In this document: positions 35,185-43,675 of the stretch, piece by piece
How the letters are laid out: each line of letters starts with the position of its first letter
How positions within the stretch are numbered: the stretch's first letter is position 1
NCBI GenBank assembly: GCA_045628865.1
Contig: JAZQQB010000064.1
Location: 13,013 to 77,012, forward strand
Reading direction: 5' to 3'
DNA length: 64,000 nucleotides
DNA from: JAZQQB01 sp045628865
GTDB taxonomy: Bacteria > Bacillota > Clostridia > Lachnospirales > Lachnospiraceae
Made by a program: the position numbers and the translations under genes
The notes under the pieces: model-generated
Seen by the model: only the letters and a program-made list of their open reading frames with translations
Databases searched by the model: none
What the model was told of the DNA's origin: nothing

Positions 35185-35751
35185 CTATTCACTCGTATAT
35201 TTTTCATATTCTTGAAATGAATCTAAAATAGCTTTCATTGGATCCTTGGAATCTATTTCATAGATTACCTGAACAGACTCTTCATATGCCATAATATCCA
35301 CAGCAACGCTTGACAACTGCATGTTCTGCAAAAGTTCTGAATTGATCAAATATCCACTATGTAAAGCTTCTGTAGATTTCCCTGCTTCTAATACCCTTCT
35401 ATAGTAATAGTAGGAATAATCCACCTTACCATCTTGATTCTCATCTACTTTCACTTCATACCAATCATTAGAATTAAAATCATCCAAAACCACTGCATTG
35501 ATCAGTTCCTGTGGAGAGGTACTGATTCTTACTCTAACATAGCATTCAGAGTTTCCAGTATTTTTTACAGTGATTACTTTCTTATCTACAAGATCAATCT
35601 GTTCCTCAATTTCTGTATCAATCTTTACAATTTTAAATGTAGTGGATTCCTTATCCTGACTTGTAAAATATGCATTCGCACCAATGGAAGCAATTCCTAC
35701 AAGTGCAATAACACCAGCTAAAGCAAGGACTATTTTTTTACTTTTTCGCAT
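35185..35751 (-). CDS. TasA/camelysin-like secreted protein (copy 2)
   Basis: 188 residues. The N-terminus (RKSKKIVLALAGVIALVG, then GANAYFTSQDK) is the SipW-dependent signal peptide typical of TasA/CalY proteins. The mature part is beta-rich (VITVKNTGNSECYVRVRIS, VDIMAYEESVQVI). A calcium-loop-like DENQDGKVDYSYY lies near residues 107-119. A structural subunit or anchor of a surface fibre is likely. RBS GGGGGGAA. It is located between the giant adhesin gene and sipW, with 18 nt and 5 nt gaps. Confidence 0.88.
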   Translation of the reverse strand: MRKSKKIVLALAGVIALVGIASIGANAYFTSQDKESTTFKIVKIDTEIEEQIDLVDKKVITVKNTGNSECYVRVRISTSPQELINAVVLDDFNSNDWYEVKVDENQDGKVDYSYYYYRRVLEAGKSTEALHSGYLINSELLQNMQLSSVAVDIMAYEESVQVIYEIDSKDPMKAILDSFQEYEKYTSE

Positions 35752-35769
35752 CTGTTATTCCCCCCATTC

Positions 35770-38700
35770 TTAATTTGATGGATAAACTTTTCTGACATCA
35801 TTTAAATAGTCTTGATCGATTTCCATCAGTCCTCCATTGATAATGATAAATTTATTGACTACAACATCTGTATCAGAATCATAATACTCTAATACTTTCT
35901 TGTTATATGCTGTTGCATATCCTTTGAAAATACGATTTACATCATCTTCTGGAATAATTAGAGATTCCTGTTCGTACTGAGGAACCATAAATGTAAATGT
36001 TGGAGCAATACCATTGTTTGAGCAAGCAACTACAATCTGTTCCTCATTGATCGTATTCTCTAATATCGCTGGTGCAACATTAACATCAGTGTAACTATCC
36101 AACTGATATCTGATGGTTGATAGTTCATTTAATGTATATGTACCTTTATGAAGTCCCGTAAATGTTACAGATGCATATGCCTTTTCATCACCCTCAGTCA
36201 GTTGATTCTTTGTAAATCTTACTGATTTATAATAGGTTTCTCCATTATCTCCGATCAGTTGGAATGTAAAGATTGGATCTCCCGTTGAAAAATCAAGTGC
36301 ATTCACATCGACTTCTTTTGTAACCGTTACCTCAGCTGTAAATACATATACTCTGTAAGATGAATTCATTTCATAATGCTGAGAAATATCATTCACAAAA
36401 AACTGTTTACCGTTATCCGTTTCTATAGTCATTTCCTTGGTTGTCTGATTTCCTCTGCTATTTAGCTTAAATGAAATCCTAAAATTGTACACTGTGTCCT
36501 GATATGGTCTCTCACTACGAATATCCTCAGCAGTCATCCTAACAATTTCATTATTCACAATCTGATAGAAATAGTAGTCTGTAACTGTAATATCCCGAAT
36601 ATCTGTATACTGCCCGATTCCGGTAAGCACTCCTTCTGAATCAACTGTAATAAACTGATTCAAATCATCCTTAGTAAAATACTGGGCAAGTGATTCTCCC
36701 TTAAAAATAACATCATAAGAACCGGCAATATCTGTTGGAATTTTTACATTTACATGTGGTAATGGTAATGTAACATCCTTCTTATTTCCCTCTTTATCCG
36801 GATATGTAATCTTAGAATCTCCATATACATTGGTTGGAACATCATTTCCACCAAAATAGGTATTCCTTGCAACTACATTGATCTTCCTTTCCCATGTATT
36901 TCCTGCTGTACCATATTGAATTGTCTGTCCTGACCATGTAACAACATAATATGGATAATTATCTGTAGGTAATGTAACAGTTGCATTACCGCCTTCGTCA
37001 GATGTAAGTCTTGCAATCTCATCTGTTGTGATCATAAATCGATTGTCAATTACATCCTTAATCACTGCATTGGTGATATCAATTCCAACTGGAGCAAGTT
37101 TTCTTCCATTCACAGTTCTTGTTGTAGTTGATGTAGAATTAGCACCAATTGTAATTTCATACGTTCTATCATCCCAATTCACAAGTTTCGCTGTCTTTGT
37201 ACCATTTACACGATAGCTATTCTGAGATGTTTCTACCGGATATGCATCTAAGTTGAATTTCATCTTACAATTTGATTCATAATCACCACGTTCCGTATAG
37301 AAGATTCTTAACGTATGCATCGTCTTTGCATTATCAAAATAACCTTCACCAAAGATATCCTCTAAATGAGTGGTGTAATTATCAGTTGCTGTATTCTCGG
37401 CTGTAAAAGAGCCATCTGCGTTCTGAATCAGCTTTGCAGATCTTGAAACACATACATCTCCTGTTTCAAAATTGATAGTTCCACTTACCCTTCCATGAAT
37501 ACCACCAATATCAAGAACCAGCTTATCATCGATAAATACCCATACATCATCATCGCCAGCGAATTCATAAATAATCGGATTTCCATTTCTATCTGTACCA
37601 GTTTCATTCATGGTAAATCCCACTGCAAGGTTCATACCAAAATGAACGTCTTTTTTATTCATTTCTTTCGCAAATGGCCAGAATCCTGCAAGATTCCATG
37701 CTCCCTTAGATTCATTGTTATGATATAAGGTATAGCCTTTCAATGTATCATTTACATAAAATTCATCATTAGCAAGAACGCTCATGTTATCCGAATCAAA
37801 TACATAATATCCATCCTGATATAAAAATGGAAAATCAACATTGGTATATGTTCGTTTTGCCAACTCACCATTGTAATAAATATTTCCAAATTCACCAGAC
37901 GTAGAGAAAAGTCTTGCTGCATTCACGTTAAATACGGGTTCTAGGGAATCCTTATTTAATTCACTCTGAACAATTCCTGCTAAGGCTGCATCATAGCTTG
38001 CACTGTTTTTGCTTCTAAATGCATTATTGATGTTATAGCAAGCCGCCCCTGCTCCTTTATTAAACTCCAGATATTCTTTCGAACTAGTTACCTGGAAATA
38101 CTCTTTTGTATAAGCATTTAATGGTTCAGCTGTATAGTTAAACATATTGGCTTTAAAACTAAATACCTGACCGTCCTGTCCGATATACTCTGACATCAAA
38201 GTACAGTTTTCTACTGCCTTTTGTAATTTAGCCCTTGTATCATCATCTACATTTTTTAATGCAAACACATACTTACCAATATGAGATGTTTGGAAACTAA
38301 CGGTTGTATCATTCTCAATAGTAAATGCAATCTCAGTTAATGTAGCATCATTGATTTCATATAAGCTTAATCCTGTAAAGGAAGTTGTTGTAAAAATTCT
38401 TACTGTTACTTCTTCTTCGAAGAGTGTAATCCAGTTCTCTGCTGGGGACATTGGATTTTCAATGTCATCCGGGTTTTCAATATCTTCTGGGTTCTCTACA
38501 TCTTCAGGATTCTCTATATCTTCTGGATTTTCTTTTACTTCAACCAATGAAAGTATAGAATCTTTAACTGGCTGTGCATCATCTAGCATATAAGATGCTA
38601 CGTTTGGTGTTGCATCCCCGCCATTTATTGGGACATTCCCACTATCTCCTGGATTTTCCTCAGATGGTTTCTCGTCAGATGGCTTCTCGTCGGATGGCTT

Positions 38701-39546
38701 CTCCTCAGATGGCTTCTCCTCAGATGGCTTCTCGTCAGTTGGCTTCTCGTCGGATGGCTTCTCCTCAGATGGCTTCTCGTCGGATGGCTTCTCGTCGGAT
38801 GGCTTCTCGTCAGTTGGTTTCTCTTCAGGTGATGTTGTATCATGACCACCTGGCTGACTGCCTGTATGACTACCCGGTTGTGTTCCTGACTGATTGCTTG
38901 TATGATTTCCTGACTGATTGCCTGTATGACCACCTGGCTGTCCACTTGATGGATTTCCAGTTTCTACACCCGATGAGCCAGACACCTCGCTTGATCCATT
39001 AGCAGTGTTAACGTCAGTTGCTTCTTCCTCCAGTTCACCTGCATCATCTTGTCCAGAATAATGTTCTCTATATCCACTATGATTATCAGCAGCTATGATT
39101 GGATCAACAAACTCTTCTTCTTCTACGATCTTTTCTGTTTCTTTTACAGATAACTCAAATAGAACTGGATCAGTTAATGCAACATTGTTATAAACTTGAT
39201 ACTGATTGATCAGTTCTGCGTATTCGTCTATATTTAATGGATTAACTGATAATGTATAATCTGAAGAATCCTGAAATATGCGTCTACTTCCCTCAACCAC
39301 AATAGTATAACCAGCGTTAGAAGCTATTAAATCTCCTGATATTCTAGCCACTTCACTATCATTCCAGTCATCAATTTGAGGTTCTACAGCTTTATCTCCC
39401 AAATCCACTGGTGAATTCGAATCAACACTATTCTCACCAGTTTCCTCAGCAGAAGACCCAATTCTGGATGAATCTGCAAATAAAAGAGCCAAACATAATG
39501 CATATACCGCAAAACGTTTCGCCACACGAATCAATTCTTTCCCCAT
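35770..39546 (-). CDS. Giant secreted fibro-slime adhesin with Pro/Glu repeats
   Basis: 1258 residues. Signal peptide (about 1-33). Residues about 180-237 are Ser/Gly/Asn/His rich; about 240-300 are tandem 5-residue repeats of the type EKPSD/EKPTD/EKPSE; about 338-364 are ENPED/ENPDD repeats, together a stalk-like or wall-spanning region. A fibro-slime/PA14-like domain follows (about 570-760; EFAGDDDVWVFIDDKLVLDI, GGIHGRVSGTINF). The C-terminal part has a SpaA/prealbumin-like fold (about 1075-1150; DPIFTFQLIGDNG, LHKGTYTLNELS). No LPxTG-like signal or C-terminal TM is visible, so attachment is indirect or by secretion with TasA-like fibres. It heads an operon with the TasA-like gene and sipW, preceded by a predicted SARP-controlled promoter. 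Confidence 0.88.
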   Translation of the reverse strand: MGKELIRVAKRFAVYALCLALLFADSSRIGSSAEETGENSVDSNSPVDLGDKAVEPQIDDWNDSEVARISGDLIASNAGYTIVVEGSRRIFQDSSDYTLSVNPLNIDEYAELINQYQVYNNVALTDPVLFELSVKETEKIVEEEEFVDPIIAADNHSGYREHYSGQDDAGELEEEATDVNTANGSSEVSGSSGVETGNPSSGQPGGHTGNQSGNHTSNQSGTQPGSHTGSQPGGHDTTSPEEKPTDEKPSDEKPSDEKPSEEKPSDEKPTDEKPSEEKPSEEKPSDEKPSDEKPSEENPGDSGNVPINGGDATPNVASYMLDDAQPVKDSILSLVEVKENPEDIENPEDVENPEDIENPDDIENPMSPAENWITLFEEEVTVRIFTTTSFTGLSLYEINDATLTEIAFTIENDTTVSFQTSHIGKYVFALKNVDDDTRAKLQKAVENCTLMSEYIGQDGQVFSFKANMFNYTAEPLNAYTKEYFQVTSSKEYLEFNKGAGAACYNINNAFRSKNSASYDAALAGIVQSELNKDSLEPVFNVNAARLFSTSGEFGNIYYNGELAKRTYTNVDFPFLYQDGYYVFDSDNMSVLANDEFYVNDTLKGYTLYHNNESKGAWNLAGFWPFAKEMNKKDVHFGMNLAVGFTMNETGTDRNGNPIIYEFAGDDDVWVFIDDKLVLDIGGIHGRVSGTINFETGDVCVSRSAKLIQNADGSFTAENTATDNYTTHLEDIFGEGYFDNAKTMHTLRIFYTERGDYESNCKMKFNLDAYPVETSQNSYRVNGTKTAKLVNWDDRTYEITIGANSTSTTTRTVNGRKLAPVGIDITNAVIKDVIDNRFMITTDEIARLTSDEGGNATVTLPTDNYPYYVVTWSGQTIQYGTAGNTWERKINVVARNTYFGGNDVPTNVYGDSKITYPDKEGNKKDVTLPLPHVNVKIPTDIAGSYDVIFKGESLAQYFTKDDLNQFITVDSEGVLTGIGQYTDIRDITVTDYYFYQIVNNEIVRMTAEDIRSERPYQDTVYNFRISFKLNSRGNQTTKEMTIETDNGKQFFVNDISQHYEMNSSYRVYVFTAEVTVTKEVDVNALDFSTGDPIFTFQLIGDNGETYYKSVRFTKNQLTEGDEKAYASVTFTGLHKGTYTLNELSTIRYQLDSYTDVNVAPAILENTINEEQIVVACSNNGIAPTFTFMVPQYEQESLIIPEDDVNRIFKGYATAYNKKVLEYYDSDTDVVVNKFIIINGGLMEIDQDYLNDVRKVYPSN
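38455..38535 (-). repeat. In-frame ENPED tandem repeats inside the adhesin gene
   Basis: Five to six imperfect 15-bp units coding for ENPED, ENPDD or similar. Confidence 0.75.
38655..38825 (-). repeat. In-frame EKPSD/EKPTD tandem repeats inside the adhesin gene
   Basis: About eleven to twelve 15-bp units encoding EKP(S/T)(D/E). Neighbouring units are nearly identical at the DNA level, so copy number could change by slippage or recombination without breaking the frame. Confidence 0.85.
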
Positions 39547-39567
39547 TGTTTTCCCTCCATATTCATT

Positions 39568-39725
39568 TAAACTCTGTAACTATTCAGAACCCATTCGCAA
39601 AATCGCTGCTTTGCAGCTTTCCTTTTGCTCATGTGGTTACTTCGCCATATAAATTTGCTCATCTGCCTAAATGCAAGCATTCGCAGAAAGCAAATTTGCA
39701 TGGCTCTGAATAGTTACTAAACTCT
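39568..39725. mobile_element. MITE-like element with 13-bp inverted ends and 8-bp target duplication
   Basis: Element 39576-39717 (142 bp): left end GTAACTATTCAGA (39576-39588), right end TCTGAATAGTTAC (39705-39717), perfectly inverted. Both flanks are TAAACTCT (39568-39575 and 39718-39725), a perfect 8-bp direct repeat. A second inverted pair, AAATTTGCT / AGCAAATTT, lies inside. No coding capacity. It lies between the promoter and start codon of the adhesin operon. Confidence 0.8.
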
Positions 39726-39784
39726 TATATATCTTTCGAATGGTATCCACTCCCATAGACCGATCTGAAAAATATTCTCTTAAC

Positions 39785-39817
39785 ACTATATCAATAGATA
39801 GTCACACATGAGTCACA
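39785..39817 (-). promoter_or_regulatory. Predicted SARP-dependent promoter of the adhesin operon
   Basis: Minus strand: TGTGACT (39811-39817), 4 bp, TGTGACT (39800-39806), 9 bp, -10 TATAGT (39785-39790). The -35 place (ACTCAT) does not resemble TTGACA. Direct heptamers with an 11-bp period just ahead of the -10 are the known arrangement for SARP activators. The same element occurs at 44499-44531. Confidence 0.72.
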
Positions 39818-39820
39818 CGA

Positions 39821-39850
39821 AAAAAATCAGGTTGAAAACCTGATTTTTTT
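39821..39850. terminator. Terminator of the SARP operon
   Basis: 13-bp stem AAAAAATCAGGTT / AACCTGATTTTTT with a 3-nt loop, T-rich on both strands. It separates the 153-residue gene from the adhesin promoter. Confidence 0.88.
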
Positions 39851-39859
39851 CGTCTGCTT

Positions 39860-40321
39860 TTACTCAATTTCACATATACACATGAGCTCACGAAGCAGTT
39901 CCATTTCACTGCAAAAGTGAGCCACATGCTGTTTTTTATTCTCCCTATTAGTTATGGCATAAACAGTTCCTTGCCAATTGGCCTTTCTCCGAGTTTCTAC
40001 TCGTATTTCAATAGTATTTCTTTTCCCAAAACATGATTCAATTTTTTTCACATCCTGCATAATATCTGGAGAACCATCATAGGGTCTTGTATGAACTAAA
40101 GCATCTGTAAATGTTCGTTTTTCCTCAAATGCTTGTGGATATCCGATTTGGTCAAACATCCCATCTACCATCAAAAGCATTTCTGCGAAACTCTGAAAAT
40201 GTAATGGTTCCTTAAACAACAAAGAATGTACCTCTCCATACGCTTCCTTGTTCTCAACCTTGTGAATACATAAACGTAATCCGTTTCGTGGTAACGGATT
40301 GCTACTTTTTTCAGACATCAT
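39860..40321 (-). CDS. Hypothetical protein with WQG/MELL module, coupled to the SARP gene
   Basis: 153 residues. No signal peptide or TM. The C-terminal module (about 103-150; IEIRVETRRKANWQGTVYA, then FCSEMELLRELM) matches the 56-residue protein at 34577-34747. The middle (FKEPLHFQSFAEMLLMVDGMF) may be a diverged copy of the FxSxMELLxLM part. Its RBS (AAGGAG) lies within the last codons of the SARP gene, and only 3 nt separate stop and start, so the two are translationally coupled. A partner or modulator of the regulator is a reasonable guess; function unknown. Confidence 0.8.
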   Translation of the reverse strand: MMSEKSSNPLPRNGLRLCIHKVENKEAYGEVHSLLFKEPLHFQSFAEMLLMVDGMFDQIGYPQAFEEKRTFTDALVHTRPYDGSPDIMQDVKKIESCFGKRNTIEIRVETRRKANWQGTVYAITNRENKKQHVAHFCSEMELLRELMCICEIE

Positions 40322-40324
40322 GAG

Positions 40325-41521
40325 TTACTCCTTTTTTTTAGGATGATACTCTTCTATCTCACGTATATCTGTTTTAAACTCAATACCAGTATTTGTATAT
40401 TTTTCATAGAACAAATTACATATTCGTTCCAGCACTCGCTTTGCTGATTCGTAAGAACAACCTGGTAACAGCGTGAGTAACTGAATGTCATTCAGTCTTG
40501 TATAAGCATCTCCTGAACGTAATGAATTTTTTGTGATCAGTTCTAACCGATCCATAGCCTGTCTGGCAAAAAAATGCTGTGTCTGCTCTTTTACAGGATT
40601 ATTAATTGTGATTAGCCCAATATGTTCAGCCATTCCCAATCGATCTATCTTTCTTGATTCCAATCGATATATTTCTTTAAACACCCCAAATGAACATTGA
40701 AACGCTCCTGAATAATCTTCCTCCTGGGTTGCCTCATGTAAAACCTCTTTGATAGAAAGCAAATCATTCTTCATAAGCTTCATCAATTCTTTTCGAAGTT
40801 TTTCTAATGGTCTTGAATTTCTTATTCCCAATGTTTCCTGTAAGATATGCTCTGCTTCTTCCAAATGAACTCTGGCAAGTTCAAGCTTATTTTGGAGAAT
40901 CAGTGCTTTTACAAAATAACAGTGTAAATTTTCGTCTGCAACATCATATTGAAGAGCATCCCCACACATCTCCTCTAACTGATGATACTCTTCATCCTCT
41001 ATGAGCATTTCTGCCAGTTGTAAAACAACAGACAAATACAGTGAATGGTAGTAAGTAGCCTGTGTCATAACCCAATACACATCTTTACACTTTACTCCAA
41101 ATTCACCTTTATATAAGTCTATGGCCTCTAGAAGTCTTCGCTTCTTTTGTGCTCTCGAACAATCGCTTTGTGTAGCTTTTTTTACACAATCCTCAAATAG
41201 CTCTACATCAACATCTATTTCAATTTCTGAGTTCCAGCTATATGTGCCACGTCCTGTAACAAAAAAAGCATCTGTACCAAAAATTTCCTTCATGGTTGTT
41301 CTTAATCGATACATCAAATTCTTCAATGCTCCTGTAGGATTATCTATTTCATCTTCTTCCCACAAAGCAGCAGATAATTCTTGAATTGTCAACGCATGAT
41401 CTCTGTGTATAATGAAATATAAAATCAATTTCATCAACATCTCTGATCGTATACTCTGCTCGGTAAGAACTTTCTCACCATCAACAATCTGAAATTTCCC
41501 CAAAAAATAGGCCGTTAACAT
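40325..41521 (-). CDS. SARP-type transcriptional activator (OmpR-like wHTH, BTAD, GGDEF-like C-terminus)
   Basis: 398 residues. N-terminal winged helix (about 1-95; LTIQELSAALWEEDE, ALKNLMYRLRTTMKE, GTYSWN), then an all-helical BTAD domain (about 96-250; YHSLYLSVVLQLAEMLIE, LHCYFVKALILQNKLELA), the SARP combination. The last about 110 residues (AEHIGLITINN, LRSGDAYTRLNDIQLLTLLPG, SAKRVLERICN) resemble a degenerate nucleotide-cyclase/GGDEF fold without GGDEF. It lies between the two structural operons, both of which carry TGTGACT direct repeats. It has its own promoter flanked by inverted and tandem repeats. Confidence 0.85.
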   Translation of the reverse strand: MLTAYFLGKFQIVDGEKVLTEQSIRSEMLMKLILYFIIHRDHALTIQELSAALWEEDEIDNPTGALKNLMYRLRTTMKEIFGTDAFFVTGRGTYSWNSEIEIDVDVELFEDCVKKATQSDCSRAQKKRRLLEAIDLYKGEFGVKCKDVYWVMTQATYYHSLYLSVVLQLAEMLIEDEEYHQLEEMCGDALQYDVADENLHCYFVKALILQNKLELARVHLEEAEHILQETLGIRNSRPLEKLRKELMKLMKNDLLSIKEVLHEATQEEDYSGAFQCSFGVFKEIYRLESRKIDRLGMAEHIGLITINNPVKEQTQHFFARQAMDRLELITKNSLRSGDAYTRLNDIQLLTLLPGCSYESAKRVLERICNLFYEKYTNTGIEFKTDIREIEEYHPKKKE

Positions 41522-41573
41522 GAATTATCCCCCAACGATTCTTTTGAATAACCATTATCCTTCGAATAGTATT

Positions 41574-41602
41574 ATTCTAAAAGAATTTGTAGAATAAGTC
41601 AA
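41574..41602 (-). promoter_or_regulatory. Promoter of the SARP gene
   Basis: -35 TTGACT (41597-41602), 17-bp spacer, -10 TAGAAT (41574-41579). Inverted repeat TTATTCT / AGAATAA (41572-41578, 41591-41597) covers the -10 and the edge of the -35. Tandem AACGATA AACGATA (41615-41628) lies 12 bp upstream of the -35. No TGTGACT box is present. Confidence 0.7.
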
Positions 41603-41663
41603 TTATTAACGACCTATCGTTTATCGTTTTATGAACTTTATACAATCTTATCCGACATTTTCT

Positions 41664-43592
41664 TTAATTTGATATTTTTCTTTTCTGTCTGATAGAAAAC
41701 ACAAATGCCGTTATACCTATAGCTAAAATGACAATTGAAACAGAAATAATAATTGGATAAATATCTCCATCAGATCCAATCGCATCCGTTACCGGCGTCA
41801 TTTCATCTTCAATTATAACATTGTTATTGTTTTGATTTACTGCGCCTGATTCTATTGTTTCATTCAAATCAACATCTATTTTCTCATTATCTACATTTTG
41901 ATCCAATGGCACTTCCTGCTCATTAATCTCGACATTGTTCTGTGGATTATCTTCCAAATCCTCTGCAATCATATTTTCAGGATTGAATACTGCTGCATTT
42001 CCTCCACCCAACCCCGCATTCTGGGTATTATTCTGTGTCACTGAAAATGCGGTTCCTCCAAAATCTAATCCTAATGAAGTCCCTGGTGTTAGTATAAGCA
42101 TTCCACCAGTGGTACTGCTACCTGAAACACCAACTGTACCTGGAAGATAAACCGTTTCCGTCACATCATGATACACCGTGGAAGTAGGTCCTGGCAAATA
42201 CTGATACTCAACACCTGTAGTCAACGCAGTGTCTTCAACATACTCAATCACTAAAGTATTTTTAGTTGAATCACTGCTTAATGTAAGTGAAGTCACAGAC
42301 GATTCAACTCTATATCCTGTAAAAATCTTTGCTAGTTCGATGGTTTCATCTATATTACCATTTCCATTTTTTCTGCCTAATATCGTTCCATCCTTCGTCT
42401 GATACGTAACAGTATATCTTGTTGGATTAGTCAACCTCGTATAATCAACAACAAGTTCCTCATTAGCTTGTACTATTCCGTCATTTCCATCGTACTGATT
42501 CAGCCACTCATTGTTTACCTCATACATATCATCTGAAACAACAACATCTGGACAAGCTGGATACTTTGAACCGGATTTTACCTTAATTGTCACATAATAC
42601 GCATTTTTCTCAACAATCGTATATTGATCAACTGGTAAGGAATATGAATCAGTTTCAAAGGTTCCCATTCCCCCCACTCGATAAGTAATCAAATACTCTG
42701 CGCTATCTGCTCTTGCTGAAATTGAAACAGATCCAGCAAGAAGCATTGCAAAGAGAATCACAGTTTTATTCTTCTTGTTTTTTTTAAAAGTAAGTCCAAA
42801 CACAATCAATGCCAAAACAAGTAATACACTATACACATATATTTCAAATGTATCACCGGTTTTTGCTGCTGACACTCCCGAAGGAACACCTGCCAATGCA
42901 ACATCCTCATCTAAAATAGTAGTAGTTGCTGTTACATATTCTGTATTCTTCCTATCAACTGTATTCACCTGTGCATTTCCTGTCAAGGTAACTACATTTT
43001 TTGCCTTGTAAACTGCCTGATAATCAAAATCAATCACTGCATCTTTCGCCGAATAACTATTTCCAACTGTTTCGCCATCCAATGTAATAGAAAATGTTAC
43101 AATTGCAGATTCATCCTCATTTAAGGTTGTTAAAAAAACATAAGAATCTAAATTGTCATTCATCTCCAACAAGCCATATGCACTATTTGTCTGATTACCT
43201 GTGTATCCTCCTAATGTTGAATCATAGACATATGTTGTCGTTCCATCCCTTGTAACAGATAGCTGAATATCGTAATACCCATTTGTTGCACCACCGGACT
43301 TTCCATTGTCCTCAAAGGTATCCAAAGTTTGCGTGCTGATATAGAAATCAGCGTATGCACAATCATTTGTTAATGTAGTCGTTGCTGTTCTTGTTTCACC
43401 AGGTGCTATTCCCTGAAACATATCTCCTAAACTGATCTTTCCATTAGAAATCTTATTGTCGGTACTATAATAAAAAGAACCATTTTCATCTAATGTCAAT
43501 TGAAGATCACTAGTAGCAGCATATGCAGTCATACTCATGGAAAAACCAAGAGCCAAAGCAGCTGCCGTTAATCCTAAACTCCTGCGTATCAT
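41664..43592 (-). CDS. Composite surface protein: two secreted modules fused head to tail
   Basis: 642 residues. Signal peptide (1-26, cleavage near AYA-AT). First ectodomain (about 27-238), beta-rich and TasA/pilin-like (IAPGETRTATTTLTNDC). Then AAKTGDTFE (about 239-247) before a TM helix (about 248-268) and a basic KKNKKNK: a complete sortase-type sorting signal. At once a second hydrophobic segment ending in SISARADS looks like another signal peptide. A second ectodomain (about 297-610; MucBP/Ig-like strands such as TRYTVTYQTKDGTILG, then Gly/Asn-rich) ends in a final TM (about 615-635) and RQKRK tail. Start: the ATG at 43590-43592 has GGAGGGG upstream. It follows the TasA-like copy 1 gene by 83 nt. 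Confidence 0.82.
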   Translation of the reverse strand: MIRRSLGLTAAALALGFSMSMTAYAATSDLQLTLDENGSFYYSTDNKISNGKISLGDMFQGIAPGETRTATTTLTNDCAYADFYISTQTLDTFEDNGKSGGATNGYYDIQLSVTRDGTTTYVYDSTLGGYTGNQTNSAYGLLEMNDNLDSYVFLTTLNEDESAIVTFSITLDGETVGNSYSAKDAVIDFDYQAVYKAKNVVTLTGNAQVNTVDRKNTEYVTATTTILDEDVALAGVPSGVSAAKTGDTFEIYVYSVLLVLALIVFGLTFKKNKKNKTVILFAMLLAGSVSISARADSAEYLITYRVGGMGTFETDSYSLPVDQYTIVEKNAYYVTIKVKSGSKYPACPDVVVSDDMYEVNNEWLNQYDGNDGIVQANEELVVDYTRLTNPTRYTVTYQTKDGTILGRKNGNGNIDETIELAKIFTGYRVESSVTSLTLSSDSTKNTLVIEYVEDTALTTGVEYQYLPGPTSTVYHDVTETVYLPGTVGVSGSSTTGGMLILTPGTSLGLDFGGTAFSVTQNNTQNAGLGGGNAAVFNPENMIAEDLEDNPQNNVEINEQEVPLDQNVDNEKIDVDLNETIESGAVNQNNNNVIIEDEMTPVTDAIGSDGDIYPIIISVSIVILAIGITAFVFSIRQKRKISN

Positions 43593-43675
43593 ATTGAAAT
43601 CCCCTCCATACATTATGTTTCTGTACCCAAATACAAAACCAGTTTTTACCCCTTACTGATCATACTATTTCATTT

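Noticed and set aside
38640..38830. Possible CRISPR array
   Set aside because: The 15-bp units are contiguous without spacers and code in frame for EKPSD; this is a protein repeat.
38574..39002. Plus-strand open frame opposite the adhesin repeats
   Set aside because: It is the mirror of the EKPSD repeat DNA, has repetitive implausible composition (Met/Ala/Ser/Arg), no RBS, and lies within a clear gene on the other strand.
35770..39546. Sortase anchoring of the giant adhesin
   Set aside because: No LPxTG/NPxTx-like motif, C-terminal TM or basic tail was found; the C-terminus is hydrophilic.
39411..39713. Plus-strand open frame across the MITE
   Set aside because: It runs through the inverted repeats and into the adhesin signal peptide; no RBS or recognisable protein.
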